64,000 nucleotides of DNA from Streptobacillus moniliformis DSM 12112 (GCF_000024565.1 NC_013515.1:372001-436000), one strand, 5' to 3'. Shown: positions 18,540 to 28,101, counted from the stretch's first letter. Program-made: numbers and translations. The notes: generated by a model from the sequence alone, not told the origin.

Positions 18540-19969
18540 TGAATAAATATGTGAATCCATTGTGTGAAAGATATGCTAGTGAAGAAATGCAGTATATTTT
18601 TTCCCCTGATTTTAAATTTTCAACTTGGAGGAAATTGTGGGTAAATCTTGCAAAATCTGAACAAGAATTGGGGCTTAATTTCATAACAGATGATATGATA
18701 AAAGAAATGGAAGAAAATGTATATAATATTGATTATACATTAGCTGCAAAATATGAAAAAGACTTAAGACATGATGTTATGGCTCATGTACATACTTTTG
18801 GAGATTTAGTTCCTAATGCAAGAAAAATAATACATTTAGGTGCAACTAGTGCCTATGTTGGGGATAATACTGATATTATACAAATAAAAGAAGGATTAAT
18901 TCTTGTTAGAAAAAAACTTGTATCTGTCATAGAAAGAATGTCTAAATTTGCAGAAAAATATAAAGGATTACCAACTTTAGGATTCACACATTTCCAAGCT
19001 GCACAACTTACAACAGTAGGTAAGAGAGCATCTCTTTGGATGCAATCATTACTTTATGATTTAGAGGAATTAGAATTTAGATTAGATAATTTAAAATTTA
19101 GAGGAGCTAAGGGAACTACAGGAACTCAAGCTAGTTTTAAAGAACTATTTAATGATTTTGATAAGGTAAAAAAATTAGATGAATTAGTTACAGAAAAAGC
19201 TGGATTTAAAGTTAAGCAAACTTTATCTTCACAAACATATGATAGAAAACAAGATACGCAAATCTTACAGTTACTATCAAATATTGCACAAAGTGTTCAT
19301 AAAATTACTAATGATTTTAGAATGCTTCAACATTTAAAAGAAATAGAAGAACCTTTTGGTAAAAAGCAAATAGGATCATCAGCTATGGCATATAAGAGAA
19401 ATCCTATGAGAAGTGAAAGGGCTTCATCTCTTGCTAAATTTGTTATGGCTAATGCTCATAATGGAGAACTTGTTGCTGCAACACAATGGTTTGAAAGAAC
19501 TTTAGATGATTCAGCAGATAAAAGATTATCTATTCCTCAAAGTTTTTTAGCTATAGACGGAATATTAATATTACTTTTAAATATTTTTGAAAATACTGTT
19601 GTGTACGAAAAAATAATAAAAAGAAATGTAGATAAAGAATTACCATTTATGGCAACAGAGAATATAATAATGAAGGCTGTTGAAAATGGAATGGATAGAC
19701 AAGATGTTCATGAAATTATAAGAGAGTTATCTATGGAAGCTGCCAAAAATGTTAAATTAGAAGGTCTTGATAATAATTTAATAGAATTAATAAAAAAAGA
19801 TGGAAGATTAGATATTATTAAAGATGAAATAGATAATATATTAGAAGCAGAAAAATTTATTGGATATTCAAAGGAACAGATTGAAGAATTTTTAAGTAAT
19901 GATATTAAGCCTATATTAGAAAAATATAAGGATGAAATTATAAAAATAAGTACGGAGATAGATAAATAA
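18539..19969 (+). CDS. purB: Adenylosuccinate lyase
   Basis: A 476-residue fumarase/aspartase-superfamily lyase that splits adenylosuccinate to AMP and fumarate, and SAICAR in de novo purine synthesis. The mobile signature loop SSAMAYKRNPMRSE (GSSAMPYKRNP type) holds the catalytic serine. RHDVMAHVHTFG and TLGFTHFQAAQLTTVGKR contain the two conserved histidine regions. It overlaps purA and polC by one base each (TAATG at both ends). No other de novo purine gene is nearby, so the purA-purB pair together with hpt suggests mainly salvage, which is inference. Confidence 0.97.
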   Translation: MNKYVNPLCERYASEEMQYIFSPDFKFSTWRKLWVNLAKSEQELGLNFITDDMIKEMEENVYNIDYTLAAKYEKDLRHDVMAHVHTFGDLVPNARKIIHLGATSAYVGDNTDIIQIKEGLILVRKKLVSVIERMSKFAEKYKGLPTLGFTHFQAAQLTTVGKRASLWMQSLLYDLEELEFRLDNLKFRGAKGTTGTQASFKELFNDFDKVKKLDELVTEKAGFKVKQTLSSQTYDRKQDTQILQLLSNIAQSVHKITNDFRMLQHLKEIEEPFGKKQIGSSAMAYKRNPMRSERASSLAKFVMANAHNGELVAATQWFERTLDDSADKRLSIPQSFLAIDGILILLLNIFENTVVYEKIIKRNVDKELPFMATENIIMKAVENGMDRQDVHEIIRELSMEAAKNVKLEGLDNNLIELIKKDGRLDIIKDEIDNILEAEKFIGYSKEQIEEFLSNDIKPILEKYKDEIIKISTEIDK

Positions 19970-22900
19970 TGAAAAAAGGATATACTATACTTACAGTTAA
20001 TGAAGACAGCTTGGGTATTAGTAATATTAAAATAACAGAAATAGCATTACTTAGATCAAAGGTAAATGAAGTAATAATAAATTATGATATTTTAAATATA
20101 GAAAATGTATTTGATGACTTGTTAAAAATAAGAAGAGTATTGGAAAAAGTTTCCGATACTCTTTATGTTAAATTTAATATAAATACATGTAATAAAGATA
20201 AATTTAACATAGATGAAGTTATTAATTTTACAATTAAACTTATTAGAGATACTAACCCATATTTATCATCAATTTTATCAAATTATACTTATACTAAACT
20301 GCAAGACAATATTAAATTAAATTTAGAAACTATAATGAATATAGGTAAAAATACTGAAAAAAATATATCTAAAAAAATAGAAAAAATAATAAATGAAACA
20401 TTTTCTCAAAATTTAAACTTTGAGATATTTTTTGATGTAAATACAGATCAAAATGTAGTTAATATACAAAAACAAGAACAAGAAGAAATATTAGAATATG
20501 AAATACCAATTTCATACAAGCCTAAAGAAGTAAAAAAACCTGGTATAGTTAATAATAAGAAGTATAGTAAATCTAAACTTAAGTTAAGTAAATTTAGTGA
20601 TATTGAAGATTTAATGGTTGGTCAAGAAATAGCTTTAAGAGGAGATATATTCTATTTTGATTTAGTGGCAACTAAAAGTGGCAAATTAAAAATAGTAATA
20701 TATATAACAGATTATGAAAATTCGGTAGCTTGCACTAAGTTTGTAAATGATAAGGAAGAAATTAAATTTAAAATTGGAGATAGTGTTGAACTTTCAGGTA
20801 AATACGAAAAATATTTTGATGATTATTCAATAATAATAAGGGATATAAAGGTTGTTGAAGGAGAAGAAAATAAAAGAGAAGATAATGCAAGTGAAAAAAG
20901 AATAGAGCTTGCAGCTCATACTAATATGAGTGATATGTTATCTACTATAGAACCTAAATCAGGAAAAGAAGGCTCTTTAGTTAATAGAGCAAGAGAATTT
21001 GGACATAAAGCCGTAGCTGTTACAGACTATGGTGTAGTACATGCCTTCCCATTTGTTGCTACAGGAATTAAAGAAGATGAAGAATTTAAGGTAATATATG
21101 GAATGGAAGCATATATGGTAGATGATAGTGCTCCTTTAATAGTTAAGGCTAAAGATGTATTTATTGAAGAGGAAGAATTTGTAGTATTTGATATAGAAAC
21201 TACAGGATTTTCACCTATTAATGATAAAATAATAGAAATAGGTGCAGTTAAGTTAAAAAATGGTAAGGTATTAGATAGATTTTCTGAATTTGTAAATCCT
21301 CAGACTATAATTCCTAAAAAGATTGTAGAACTTACTGGTATTAATGATAATATGGTTAAAGATAGTGATATTATTGATAAAGTAATGCCAAGATTTTTAG
21401 AATTTGTTAAAGGGACTACATTAGTAGCCCATAATGCAAAATTTGACGTAGGCTTTATTTCTAAAAAATGTGAAGACTTAAATTTAGAAACAGATTTTTC
21501 ATATATAGATACTTTAGAATGGTCTAAAATATTAGTAGATGATGTAAAAAGATTTAATTTAGATACACTTACTAAAAGATTTAATATTAAATTAGAAAAT
21601 CACCATAGAGCAGTAGATGATGCTAATGCAACAGCAGAATTATTTAAAAAGTTATTATCATTAGTATCTGCAAATGGTGTAGAAAAGCTAACTGATGTTA
21701 GTGAGAAATTAGAGAAAAAACCTAAAATTGCTGATACAGAAAATATTACAATACTTGTAAAAAATCTTGCAGGATTAAAAAGATTATATGAATTAGTATC
21801 TATTTCACATCTAAAATATTATGGAGAGAAAAAACCTAGAATACTTAAAACAGATCTTGAAAAAGATAGAGAAAATTTCTTGATTTCTTCAAGCCCAATA
21901 TATTCAGGAAGATTTAATAAGGGTAAACTTGTCAGCCTATATGTTAGAGGTATTTCAAGAGAAGAAATTATGCAACAGTTAGATTTCTATGATTATGTAC
22001 AAGTATATCCAAGATGTATATATAACGATGCGATAGAAATGGAAGAAATTTCTGGTTATGAATTTATAGAACAGATGAATAAAGATTTTGTTCAAATGGC
22101 TAAAGAAAAAAATAAGTTGGTTGTAGCTACTGGAAATGTATATTATTTAGATGATAGGGATAAAAAATCTAAAGCAGCTCTACTTTTAGGTTCTGATAGA
22201 GCATTTAGAACATATCAAATAGATACAGGTAATTATTATAGAACTACAGAGGAAATGCTTGATGAATTTAGCTATTTAAATGAAGAAGATATTAAAGATG
22301 TTGTAATATACAATACACATAAAATTAATGATCAAATTGAAAAAATTAAACCTATACCTGATGGTGACTATAAACCAGTAATGGAAGGTGCTGAAGATGA
22401 AGTTAGAAATATGACATATAATAAGGCGTATGAACTTTATGGAAATCCACTTCCTGAAGCAGTAGAAACAAGGGTTAAAAGAGAACTTGATTCTATAATA
22501 GGTAATGGATTTGCTGTGCTTTATCTAATTGCACAAAAACTAGTTAAAAAATCAGTTGATAATGGTTATTTAGTTGGTTCAAGAGGATCTGTAGGTTCAT
22601 CACTTGTAGCATATTTTATGGGAATAACAGAGGTTAATGCCCTATATCCACATTATAGGTGTGAAGAATGTAAATATTTTGAAATGAAAGACTTTGAAGG
22701 TTCGGGAGTTGATTTAGAAGAAAAAAATTGCCCTAAATGTAATTCTAAATTAATAAGAGATGGGCATTCTATACCGTTTGAAGTATTTATGGGATTTAAG
22801 GGAGATAAAACTCCTGATATAGATCTTAATTTTTCTGGAGAATATCAAGGTGAAATACATAAATATACTAAAGAACTATTTGGGGATGATTATGTATTTA

Positions 22901-24366
22901 GAGCAGGAACTATATCAGGTCTTGCTGAAAAGAATGCATATACTACAGCAAAGAAATATTTTGAAGAAAATATAAAAAAAGATTTTGAAAAAGAGATATA
23001 TAATAAATATAAGACATCTTTAAAAAAATTAGATCCTATTACTAGATCTAGTGAGGAAAAGAAATTAGAAGAAAGAATAAATGATTATTGTAATAAGAAT
23101 AAAGCTGAAATATATAGGATAGCTACTAAATGTACAGGAGCTAGAAAAACTACTGGTCAGCATCCAGGTGGAATGATAGTAGTTCCAGATTATAAATCAA
23201 TATATGATTTTACTCCAGTTCAATATCCAGCTAATGATGAAAGTTCTGGCTCTATAACTACACATTTTGATTACCATGTTATGGATCAACAATTAGTTAA
23301 ACTTGATATACTAGGGCATGATGATCCTACAACTTTAAGAATGTTACAGGATTTAACTAATGTTGATATATATAATATACCTTTAACAGATCCTAAGGTA
23401 ATTAGTATATTTAATTCAACAGAAGCTTTAGGAGTTAGTGAAGAACAAATAGGTTCTAAAATGGGAACTAATGGTATACCTGAATTTGGTACAGACTTTG
23501 TTAAAAAGATGTTAGAAGATACATTGCCTACAACTTTTGCAGAACTTGTAAGAATATCAGGGCTTTCACATGGAACAGATGTTTGGTTAAATAATGCTCA
23601 AGAATATGTAAGAGAGGGTATAGCCACATTAAGTGAAGTTATTACAGTAAGAGATGACATTATGAATAGATTAATAGATAAAGGTATGGATAAATCAGAA
23701 GCATTTAATATTATGGAATTTGTTCGTAAAGGTCAACCATCTAAAAACAAGGAAAAATGGGAACAGTATAAGGAAATTATGAAGGCAAGTAATATAGATG
23801 AGTGGTATATAGAATCATGTGAAAAGATAAAATATATGTTCCCTAAAGGTCATGCTGTTGCATATGTTATGATGGCTGTTAGAATAGCATACTTTAAAGT
23901 GTTTTATCCACTTGAGTTTTATACTGCATTTTTAAATAGAAAATATGCTGATTTCTCTTTTGAAAAAATGTTTGGAAGTATAGATGAAGTTAAAATGAAT
24001 TTACAGAAATTAAAAGAATTAGAAACAAGAGATTTAAAGGTTTTAGATAAAAAGCAAATAATACTTTTAGAAATATTAGTAGAGATGCACTATAGAGGTA
24101 TAGAATTATTAAATATAGATATATATAAATCAGATTCTATGAAATTTACTATAGAAGATGGTAAGATTAGATTGCCTTTAATAGCTATGGATCAACTTGG
24201 AGAAGTTGTAGCAAGAACAATAGCAGAAGAAAGAGAAATAAAAGAATTTACCTCTATAGAAGATTTGACTAAGAGATGTAGAATACCTAAAACAGTTCTT
24301 GAAACTTTAAAATGTTTTGGATGTATAGGTGAGATGCCAGAGTCAAATCAATTAACTCTTTTTTAA
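19969..24366 (+). CDS. polC: DNA polymerase III alpha subunit, PolC type
   Basis: A 1465-residue replicative polymerase of the Gram-positive/Fusobacteria PolC class with its own proofreading domain. An OB-fold lies before residue 300, and PHP sequence (HTNMSDMLS, about 315) is split by an inserted DEDDh 3'-5' exonuclease at about 403-560 (FDIETTGFSP; HHRAVDDANAT). The polymerase palm follows, with SRGSVGSS and PDIDLNFSGEYQ near 950. A four-cysteine zinc module CEEC...CPKC just before the palm is diagnostic of PolC. It is the last gene of the azlC-prfB-pur operon and starts at the purB stop. Its presence beside outer-membrane genes is a good Fusobacteriota marker. Confidence 0.97.
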   Translation: MKKGYTILTVNEDSLGISNIKITEIALLRSKVNEVIINYDILNIENVFDDLLKIRRVLEKVSDTLYVKFNINTCNKDKFNIDEVINFTIKLIRDTNPYLSSILSNYTYTKLQDNIKLNLETIMNIGKNTEKNISKKIEKIINETFSQNLNFEIFFDVNTDQNVVNIQKQEQEEILEYEIPISYKPKEVKKPGIVNNKKYSKSKLKLSKFSDIEDLMVGQEIALRGDIFYFDLVATKSGKLKIVIYITDYENSVACTKFVNDKEEIKFKIGDSVELSGKYEKYFDDYSIIIRDIKVVEGEENKREDNASEKRIELAAHTNMSDMLSTIEPKSGKEGSLVNRAREFGHKAVAVTDYGVVHAFPFVATGIKEDEEFKVIYGMEAYMVDDSAPLIVKAKDVFIEEEEFVVFDIETTGFSPINDKIIEIGAVKLKNGKVLDRFSEFVNPQTIIPKKIVELTGINDNMVKDSDIIDKVMPRFLEFVKGTTLVAHNAKFDVGFISKKCEDLNLETDFSYIDTLEWSKILVDDVKRFNLDTLTKRFNIKLENHHRAVDDANATAELFKKLLSLVSANGVEKLTDVSEKLEKKPKIADTENITILVKNLAGLKRLYELVSISHLKYYGEKKPRILKTDLEKDRENFLISSSPIYSGRFNKGKLVSLYVRGISREEIMQQLDFYDYVQVYPRCIYNDAIEMEEISGYEFIEQMNKDFVQMAKEKNKLVVATGNVYYLDDRDKKSKAALLLGSDRAFRTYQIDTGNYYRTTEEMLDEFSYLNEEDIKDVVIYNTHKINDQIEKIKPIPDGDYKPVMEGAEDEVRNMTYNKAYELYGNPLPEAVETRVKRELDSIIGNGFAVLYLIAQKLVKKSVDNGYLVGSRGSVGSSLVAYFMGITEVNALYPHYRCEECKYFEMKDFEGSGVDLEEKNCPKCNSKLIRDGHSIPFEVFMGFKGDKTPDIDLNFSGEYQGEIHKYTKELFGDDYVFRAGTISGLAEKNAYTTAKKYFEENIKKDFEKEIYNKYKTSLKKLDPITRSSEEKKLEERINDYCNKNKAEIYRIATKCTGARKTTGQHPGGMIVVPDYKSIYDFTPVQYPANDESSGSITTHFDYHVMDQQLVKLDILGHDDPTTLRMLQDLTNVDIYNIPLTDPKVISIFNSTEALGVSEEQIGSKMGTNGIPEFGTDFVKKMLEDTLPTTFAELVRISGLSHGTDVWLNNAQEYVREGIATLSEVITVRDDIMNRLIDKGMDKSEAFNIMEFVRKGQPSKNKEKWEQYKEIMKASNIDEWYIESCEKIKYMFPKGHAVAYVMMAVRIAYFKVFYPLEFYTAFLNRKYADFSFEKMFGSIDEVKMNLQKLKELETRDLKVLDKKQIILLEILVEMHYRGIELLNIDIYKSDSMKFTIEDGKIRLPLIAMDQLGEVVARTIAEEREIKEFTSIEDLTKRCRIPKTVLETLKCFGCIGEMPESNQLTLF

Positions 24367-24369
24367 TCG

Positions 24370-24398
24370 TTGACAATATATGTAAATAAGGGTATAAT
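24370..24398 (+). promoter_or_regulatory. Promoter of argS
   Basis: Consensus TTGACA (24370-24375), 17-base spacer, consensus TATAAT (24393-24398). It begins only four bases after the polC stop. No terminator is visible between polC and argS, so read-through from polC is also possible. Confidence 0.9.
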
Positions 24399-24431
24399 AA
24401 TACAAAAAACAAGGAAATAAAGGAGGAAGGA

Positions 24432-26150
24432 ATGAAAATACTTATTAATCAAGTTTTAGATATTTTAAATGAAAATATTAAAAAATCTTATGATTTTGAA
24501 TTAACTGAATTAGATATCCAAAATGCGACTAAAAAAGAATTTGGAGATTATCAGACAAATTTTGCAATGCAGAAAGCTAAAATGTTAGGTAAAAATCCAA
24601 GGGAACTAGCAAATGATGTAGTGGAAAATTTTGATGGAAAAGGTGTAATCTCAAAAGTAGAAGTAGCTGGACCTGGATTTATTAATTTCTTCATTAATAC
24701 TGATCTGTTAAATCAAGAAACAGAAAAAATAGGTAAAGAAAATTATGAATATGGAATTTCAAATGAAAAAATAGTTGCCATAGATTATTCATCACCAAAT
24801 ATTGCAAAAAGAATGCATGCTGGACATCTTAGAAGTACAATAATAGGAGATGCGTTAAAGAGAATATATAGAGAATTAGGATTTACTGTATATGGGGATA
24901 ACCATATAGGAGATTGGGGTACTCAATTTGGTAAATTAATAGTTGCATATAATAATTGGTTAGATAAGGATGCTTATGAGGCTAATGCTATTGAAGAATT
25001 AGAAAGAATATATGTACTATTTTCTCAAAAAGCTAAAGAAGATCCAACTCTTGAGGAAAAAGCAAGAGAAGAATTAAGAAAAGTTCAAGCGGGAGATCCA
25101 GTAAATTATGCATTATGGAAAGAATTTATTACTTCATCATTAAGAGAATATGATAAAGTATATAAAAGACTTGATATTGAATTTGAATTATTTAATGGTG
25201 AATCTTTCTATAATGAAATGATGCCAAAAGTTTTAGAAAAACTTAAAGAAAAAGAAATAGCTAAACAAGATCAAGGTGCATTAGTAGTATTTTTCCCTAA
25301 TGATGAATTACCTCCTTGTATAGTTCAAAAGAAAGATAATTCATTCCTTTACTCAACATCAGATCTAGCAACTATAGTTTATAGAAAAGATGAATTAAAT
25401 GTTGATATAGCTATATATGTAGTTGATGAAAGACAATCTGATCACTTTAAACAAGTATTTAAAATAGCAGAAATGTTAGGTTCACCATATAATTATGATA
25501 AATATCATACTAAATTTGGTATTATGAGATTTGGAGATGGGACAATATTCTCAACTCGTGGTGGAGATGTAATTAGACTTGAAGATATTTTAAATAAAGC
25601 TAAAGAAAGAGTTCAAGAAATAGTTGATGAAAAAAATCCAGAACTATCTCAAGAAGAAAGAGAATATATTGCTGAAACAGTAGGAGTAGGTGCTATAAAA
25701 TACTTTGATTTAAGTCAAAATAGAACATCAGGAATTACATTTACTTGGGATAAGGTATTAAGCTTTGAAGGAAATACTGGACCTTATTTACAATATTCAT
25801 ATGTAAGAATTATGTCTATGTTAAGAAAAGCTAAAGATTTAGGTATAGAATTTGAAAATAGTAAATTCTTAGTAGATGGAAGTGATATTTCAGATAGAAA
25901 CTTAGTAGTTTCATTACATAAACTTCCTACAGCAGTAATTAAATCATATGAATCAAATAGACCAAATTTAATTGCTGAATATATTTATTCATTAACTAAA
26001 GAATTTAACTCATTCTATAATGCACATCAAGTTATAGATAAAGATAATTTAGAGCTAACTAAAGCAAGACTTGCATTATGTGAAAAGACAGCATTAGTTA
26101 TTAAGAAAGCATTAAGTTTATTAGGAATTAGAACAGTAGATAAAATGTAG
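24432..26150 (+). CDS. argS: Arginyl-tRNA synthetase
   Basis: A 572-residue class I synthetase charging tRNA-Arg. The N-terminal Add-1-type domain (1-110) is followed by the HIGH-type motif in SSPNIAKRMHAGHLRST (about 119-135) and GDNHIGDWGTQFGK. The usual KMSKS is replaced by STRGGDVIRL, as is common in ArgRS. The C-terminal anticodon-binding domain includes LQYSYVRIMSM and ends in ...RTVDKM, a family-typical tail. AGGAGGAAGG precedes the ATG. Own promoter, own terminator. Confidence 0.97.
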   Translation: MKILINQVLDILNENIKKSYDFELTELDIQNATKKEFGDYQTNFAMQKAKMLGKNPRELANDVVENFDGKGVISKVEVAGPGFINFFINTDLLNQETEKIGKENYEYGISNEKIVAIDYSSPNIAKRMHAGHLRSTIIGDALKRIYRELGFTVYGDNHIGDWGTQFGKLIVAYNNWLDKDAYEANAIEELERIYVLFSQKAKEDPTLEEKAREELRKVQAGDPVNYALWKEFITSSLREYDKVYKRLDIEFELFNGESFYNEMMPKVLEKLKEKEIAKQDQGALVVFFPNDELPPCIVQKKDNSFLYSTSDLATIVYRKDELNVDIAIYVVDERQSDHFKQVFKIAEMLGSPYNYDKYHTKFGIMRFGDGTIFSTRGGDVIRLEDILNKAKERVQEIVDEKNPELSQEEREYIAETVGVGAIKYFDLSQNRTSGITFTWDKVLSFEGNTGPYLQYSYVRIMSMLRKAKDLGIEFENSKFLVDGSDISDRNLVVSLHKLPTAVIKSYESNRPNLIAEYIYSLTKEFNSFYNAHQVIDKDNLELTKARLALCEKTALVIKKALSLLGIRTVDKM

Positions 26151-26155
26151 TGATA

Positions 26156-26181
26156 TTGGCACCACCTCGGTGCCTTTTTTA
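26156..26181 (+). terminator. Rho-independent terminator after argS
   Basis: GGCACC (26158-26163) pairs with GGTGCC (26169-26174), five-base loop, then TTTTTT. One of the strongest GC stems in the window. Confidence 0.93.
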
Positions 26182-26210
26182 TTTACTTTTACAATATGTT
26201 GGAGTATAAT
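26182..26210 (+). promoter_or_regulatory. Promoter of rnhB
   Basis: TTTACT (26182-26187), 17-base spacer, TATAAT (26205-26210), 19 bases before the rnhB ATG. Confidence 0.7.
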
Positions 26211-26229
26211 GTAAACAGGAGATGATTAA

Positions 26230-26829
26230 ATGCTTTGGAAATTTGATAAAAGTTTTAAAAGAAGGATTATAGGAGTTGATGAGGCAGGGCGTGGACCACT
26301 TGCAGGGCCTGTAGTTGCAGCTTGTGTATGTATTAATAAATATAGTAAAAAACTAGAAGAATTAAATGATTCTAAAAAATTAACAGATAAAAAAAGAAGA
26401 GAATTATTTAATTATTTAACTACAAATGATGATATAAAAATAGGTGTAGGTATAGTAGATGAAAAAGTTATAGATGAAATTAATATATTAAATGCAACTT
26501 TTTTAGCTATGAATAATGCATTAGATAATATGGAAAAAGATGAAAAAGATTTAGTGTTAGTTGATGGAAATAAGGAAATAAAAGGATATTTAGGTAAACA
26601 GGAGGCTATAGTAAAAGGTGATGGTAAATCTCTTTCTATAGCAGCAGCCTCTATTATAGCTAAAGTAACAAGAGATAATATTATGGAAGAATATGACTTG
26701 ATATATCCAGGTTATGAGTTTGCAAAACATAAAGGTTATGGTACTAAAATGCATTATGAATGTATAAAGGAAAAGGGAAGGTGTTATATACACAGACTTA
26801 GTTTTTTGAAAAATTTATATAAAAAATAG
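26230..26829 (+). CDS. rnhB: Ribonuclease HII
   Basis: A 199-residue RNase HII that cleaves the RNA of RNA-DNA hybrids and incises at misincorporated ribonucleotides. The active-site opening IIGVDEAGRGPLAGPVV (D17, E18) and later VLVDGN and ASIIAKVTRD are characteristic, with GYGTKMHYE near the C terminus. Length fits. GGAGATG precedes the ATG. It is followed after 9 bases by a small cysteine-rich protein gene that is likely co-transcribed. Confidence 0.96.
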   Translation: MLWKFDKSFKRRIIGVDEAGRGPLAGPVVAACVCINKYSKKLEELNDSKKLTDKKRRELFNYLTTNDDIKIGVGIVDEKVIDEINILNATFLAMNNALDNMEKDEKDLVLVDGNKEIKGYLGKQEAIVKGDGKSLSIAAASIIAKVTRDNIMEEYDLIYPGYEFAKHKGYGTKMHYECIKEKGRCYIHRLSFLKNLYKK

Positions 26830-26838
26830 GAGAAAATC

Positions 26839-27072
26839 ATGCAAAAGAATTGTATAATTTGTGGGAGTGAAGAATTTTGTATAAAAAATGTTTATTTACC
26901 TGTAAAAGATATGAAGAATAATGATGATTTAACACAAAGAATTTTTGATTTAATTTCAAAAAACGAACTTTTTTATTTAAGAATATGTAGATGTTGTGGG
27001 AAAACTGAACTATATAATGCAGCTATAGTTGAAGAAAAATTTGCGAAAAATAACTGTAAATGCCCTAAATAG
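26839..27072 (+). CDS. Small zinc-ribbon-like protein, unknown function
   Basis: A 77-residue protein I do not recognise as a named family. It has two CxxC pairs, C5-C8 (CIIC) and C50-C53 (CRCC), that could form a zinc ribbon, plus C14 and a CKC near the end (C73, C75). AGGAG precedes its ATG. It sits behind rnhB and before the infA promoter with no terminator in between that I can see. No catalytic motif is visible; nucleic-acid or protein binding is a guess. Confidence 0.75.
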   Translation: MQKNCIICGSEEFCIKNVYLPVKDMKNNDDLTQRIFDLISKNELFYLRICRCCGKTELYNAAIVEEKFAKNNCKCPK

Positions 27073-27103
27073 ATAATATTTTTTGAAATTCATAAAAAAA
27101 ATA

Positions 27104-27132
27104 TTGAAAAAAACATTCACTTATGATATACT
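27104..27132 (+). promoter_or_regulatory. Promoter of the infA-rplQ operon
   Basis: TTGAAA (27104-27109), 17-base spacer, TATACT (27127-27132), with an extended -10 TGA just before. It would give an approximately 85-base leader containing a strong hairpin. Confidence 0.85.
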
Positions 27133-27155
27133 TATTCAGTATAAACGGTTTTTAT

Positions 27156-27182
27156 TTGATGAGGAATTGAATTACTCATCAA
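27156..27182 (+). promoter_or_regulatory. Hairpin in the infA leader, possible attenuator
   Basis: TTGATGAG (27156-27163) pairs perfectly with CTCATCAA (27175-27182) around an 11-base loop, followed by GTTTTATTGTTT. Position in the leader of a translation-factor operon suggests attenuation or autoregulation, but the T-tail is interrupted. Confidence 0.6.
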
Positions 27183-27222
27183 GTTTTATTGTTTAATTTT
27201 TAGAAAGATTCGAGGTGAAAAT

Positions 27223-27441
27223 ATGGCAAAACAAGATGTTCTTGAACTAGAAGGAGAAATATTAGAAGCATTACCAAATGCAATGTTTCAAGTTCGTTTA
27301 GAAAATGGACATGTTTTACTGGGTCATATCTCTGGAAAAATGAGAATGAACTATATTAAAATTTTACCAGGAGATAAGGTTACAGTTGAAGTATCACCAT
27401 ATGACCTTTCTAGGGGTAGAATCGTTTATAGAAAAAAATAA
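27223..27441 (+). CDS. infA: Translation initiation factor IF-1
   Basis: A 72-residue OB-fold protein that binds the ribosomal A site during initiation. [37 protein letters not shown] and the ending RGRIVYRKK are almost invariant family segments, and the length is the usual 72. A GAGGTG site precedes the ATG. It is first in a run infA-rpmJ-rpsM-rpsK-rpsD-rpoA-rplQ, the conserved alpha-operon order of Firmicutes and Fusobacteria. Confidence 0.98.
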   Translation: MAKQDVLELEGEILEALPNAMFQVRLENGHVLLGHISGKMRMNYIKILPGDKVTVEVSPYDLSRGRIVYRKK

Positions 27442-27459
27442 TATAGGAGGGTTTTTATA

Positions 27460-27573
27460 ATGAAAGTAAAAGCATCTGTTAAACGTATCTGTGATAAATG
27501 TAAAATTATCAAAAGACACGGTAAAGTAAGAGTAATATGCGAAAACCCTAAACACAAACAAGTACAAGGATAA
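27460..27573 (+). CDS. rpmJ: 50S ribosomal protein L36
   Basis: A 37-residue gene, easily missed because of its size. The sequence starts [15 protein letters not shown] and keeps the zinc ligands C11, C14, C27 and H32, so it is the zinc-containing (C+) form. AGGAGG lies 8 bases before the ATG. It follows infA by 18 bases, as in most bacteria, and is followed by a 136-base leader before rpsM. Confidence 0.98.
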   Translation: MKVKASVKRICDKCKIIKRHGKVRVICENPKHKQVQG

Positions 27574-27709
27574 ACATCTAAAATTTTTATATATATTTAC
27601 TTAAATTATGTAAAAATTGTAAAAATATGTTTAGCTGTAGAGCTTGTACTTTATGTTTGGGTAAAGGCATATTGATGAAGGTAAAAAAATTATTTAAGGA
27701 GGAAAGGAA
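27574..27709 (+). promoter_or_regulatory. Leader of rpsM, candidate ribosomal-protein (S4) binding RNA
   Basis: A 136-base gap inside an otherwise tightly packed operon. It contains AGCT-GTAG-AGCT (around 27632-27643) and, just after, CTTTA paired with TAAAG in the stretch about 27649-27667. An alternative ATG/CAT pairing in the same stretch would allow a pseudoknot-like fold. S4 represses this operon through a leader at rpsM in E. coli, and S4-type leaders have been proposed in other phyla. Fold and ligand here are inference. Confidence 0.4.
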
Positions 27710-28075
27710 TTGGCTAGAATAGCAGGAGTTGACATACCAAGAAACAAAAGAGTTGAAGTTTCACTAACTTATATCTACGGGATAGGAAGAAGTATTTCAA
27801 ATGAAATTTTAGTAAAAGCTGGTATTAACAGAGATACTAAGGTTAAAGATTTAACTGAAGAAGAAGTAGGAAAAATCAGAACTATCGTTGAAGAATATAA
27901 GATAGAAGGGGAATTAAGAAAAGAAATCAGACTTAATATTAAGAGATTAACTGATATCAAATGTTACAGAGGTTTAAGACACAGAATGGGATTACCAGTA
28001 AGAGGTCAAAAAACTAAGACAAATGCAAGAACTAGAAAAGGTCCAGCAAAAATGGCTGTGGCTAAGAAGAAGTAA
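27710..28075 (+). CDS. rpsM: 30S ribosomal protein S13
   Basis: A 121-residue S13, contacting the P-site tRNA and the 30S head. [27 protein letters not shown] at the start, [16 protein letters not shown] and [11 protein letters not shown] at the end are diagnostic. The start codon is TTG at 27710, supported by AAGGAGGAAAGG upstream. A TTG start fits a translationally controlled first gene after a structured leader. Confidence 0.98.
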   Translation: MARIAGVDIPRNKRVEVSLTYIYGIGRSISNEILVKAGINRDTKVKDLTEEEVGKIRTIVEEYKIEGELRKEIRLNIKRLTDIKCYRGLRHRMGLPVRGQKTKTNARTRKGPAKMAVAKKK

Positions 28076-28101
28076 AAATTTTAGATAGGAGGACCATATA
28101 A

